From: Apostichopus japonicus
Lineage: Eukaryota; Echinodermata; Holothuroidea; Aspidochirotida; Stichopodidae
DNA length: 64,000 nucleotides
NCBI RefSeq assembly: GCF_037975245.1
Contig: NC_092568.1
Coordinates: 27,214,501 to 27,278,500, forward strand
Direction: 5' to 3'
Part shown: positions 63,684 through 64,000 of the stretch, piece after piece
How the letters are laid out: every line of letters starts with the position of its first letter
How positions within the stretch are numbered: the first letter of the stretch is position 1
Position numbers and translations under genes: made by a program
Notes under the pieces: generated by a model
The model's database searches: none
What the model was told of the DNA's origin: nothing
The model's input: only the letters and a program-made list of their open reading frames with translations

Positions 63684-64000
63684 GTGAGTTACTGTACCTA
63701 CGTCTCTTTGATATTACAGAGCTGAACTGCTATATTTTACTTTTGTTGTCTTCTCAATGCAGGGTAATCGATGAGAAGGAATTTAAGGGAAACAATACAA
63801 TGTACACATGCTAAATTCATATCTAGGTAGAATTCAATTGTTATCATTACTTCCTATTCCTCCTTGTTCCCAGTGAAGTTTATTGTTGGTTGAACACTTT
63901 CTTTGTGTGCTTATGAGAGGTTGAGACCATGTCAGCATGTCATGTGTAAGATATGTGAAACATACTAAAATGGGCTCGGGTCAAAAAATTATTTCCTTAT

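Overview
This is a eukaryotic nuclear window: AT-rich, with short GT-AG exons separated by long introns, many microsatellites, poly-C tracts and transposon remnants. Protein similarity points to an animal, and repeat style and gene content fit an invertebrate deuterostome, most likely an echinoderm such as a sea cucumber. That species-level placement is inference.

The first 57 kb is a tandem array of five paralogous genes, all on the minus strand, here called A to E from low to high coordinate. Each encodes a single-domain phospholipase B1-like (PLB1) enzyme of the GDSL/SGNH hydrolase superfamily: A 1067-8741, B 10661-24193, C 26474-34558, D 35817-45360, E 48954-56820. I reconstructed each exon by exon from open frames, splice signals and cross-comparison. 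All five share one architecture: exon 1 with a signal peptide, exon 2 variable, exon 4 ending in the GDSLT nucleophile block, exon 8 with the G-x-N-D block, exon 11 with the catalytic Asp and His, and exon 13 with a hydrophobic C-terminal tail (found in B, C and D only). Exons 4, 5, 6, 7, 10, 11 and 12 have identical lengths in all copies (59, 68, 44, 109, 105, 96 and 66 nt). Exon 8 is 288 nt in A to D; in E it is split by an extra intron into 199 + 89 = 288 nt. Vertebrate PLB1 carries four such domains in one polypeptide; here they are separate secreted or surface-anchored proteins.

After a 3 kb gap, the plus strand (59874 to the window end) holds the first five coding exons of PSME4, the PA200/Blm10 proteasome activator, head-to-head with gene E.

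Introns and spacers hold an intact tRNA-Val(UAC) gene, a 5'-truncated LINE, several inverted-repeat elements (two with clear target-site duplications), an interstitial telomere-like tract, a 109-bp higher-order tandem array next to a splice acceptor, a 186-bp perfect palindrome and many simple repeats. I see no bacterial-type operon, CRISPR array or virus. The most interesting points are the array itself, the extra intron and altered oxyanion-hole residue in gene E, the satellite abutting exon 6 of gene D, and the perfect palindrome.
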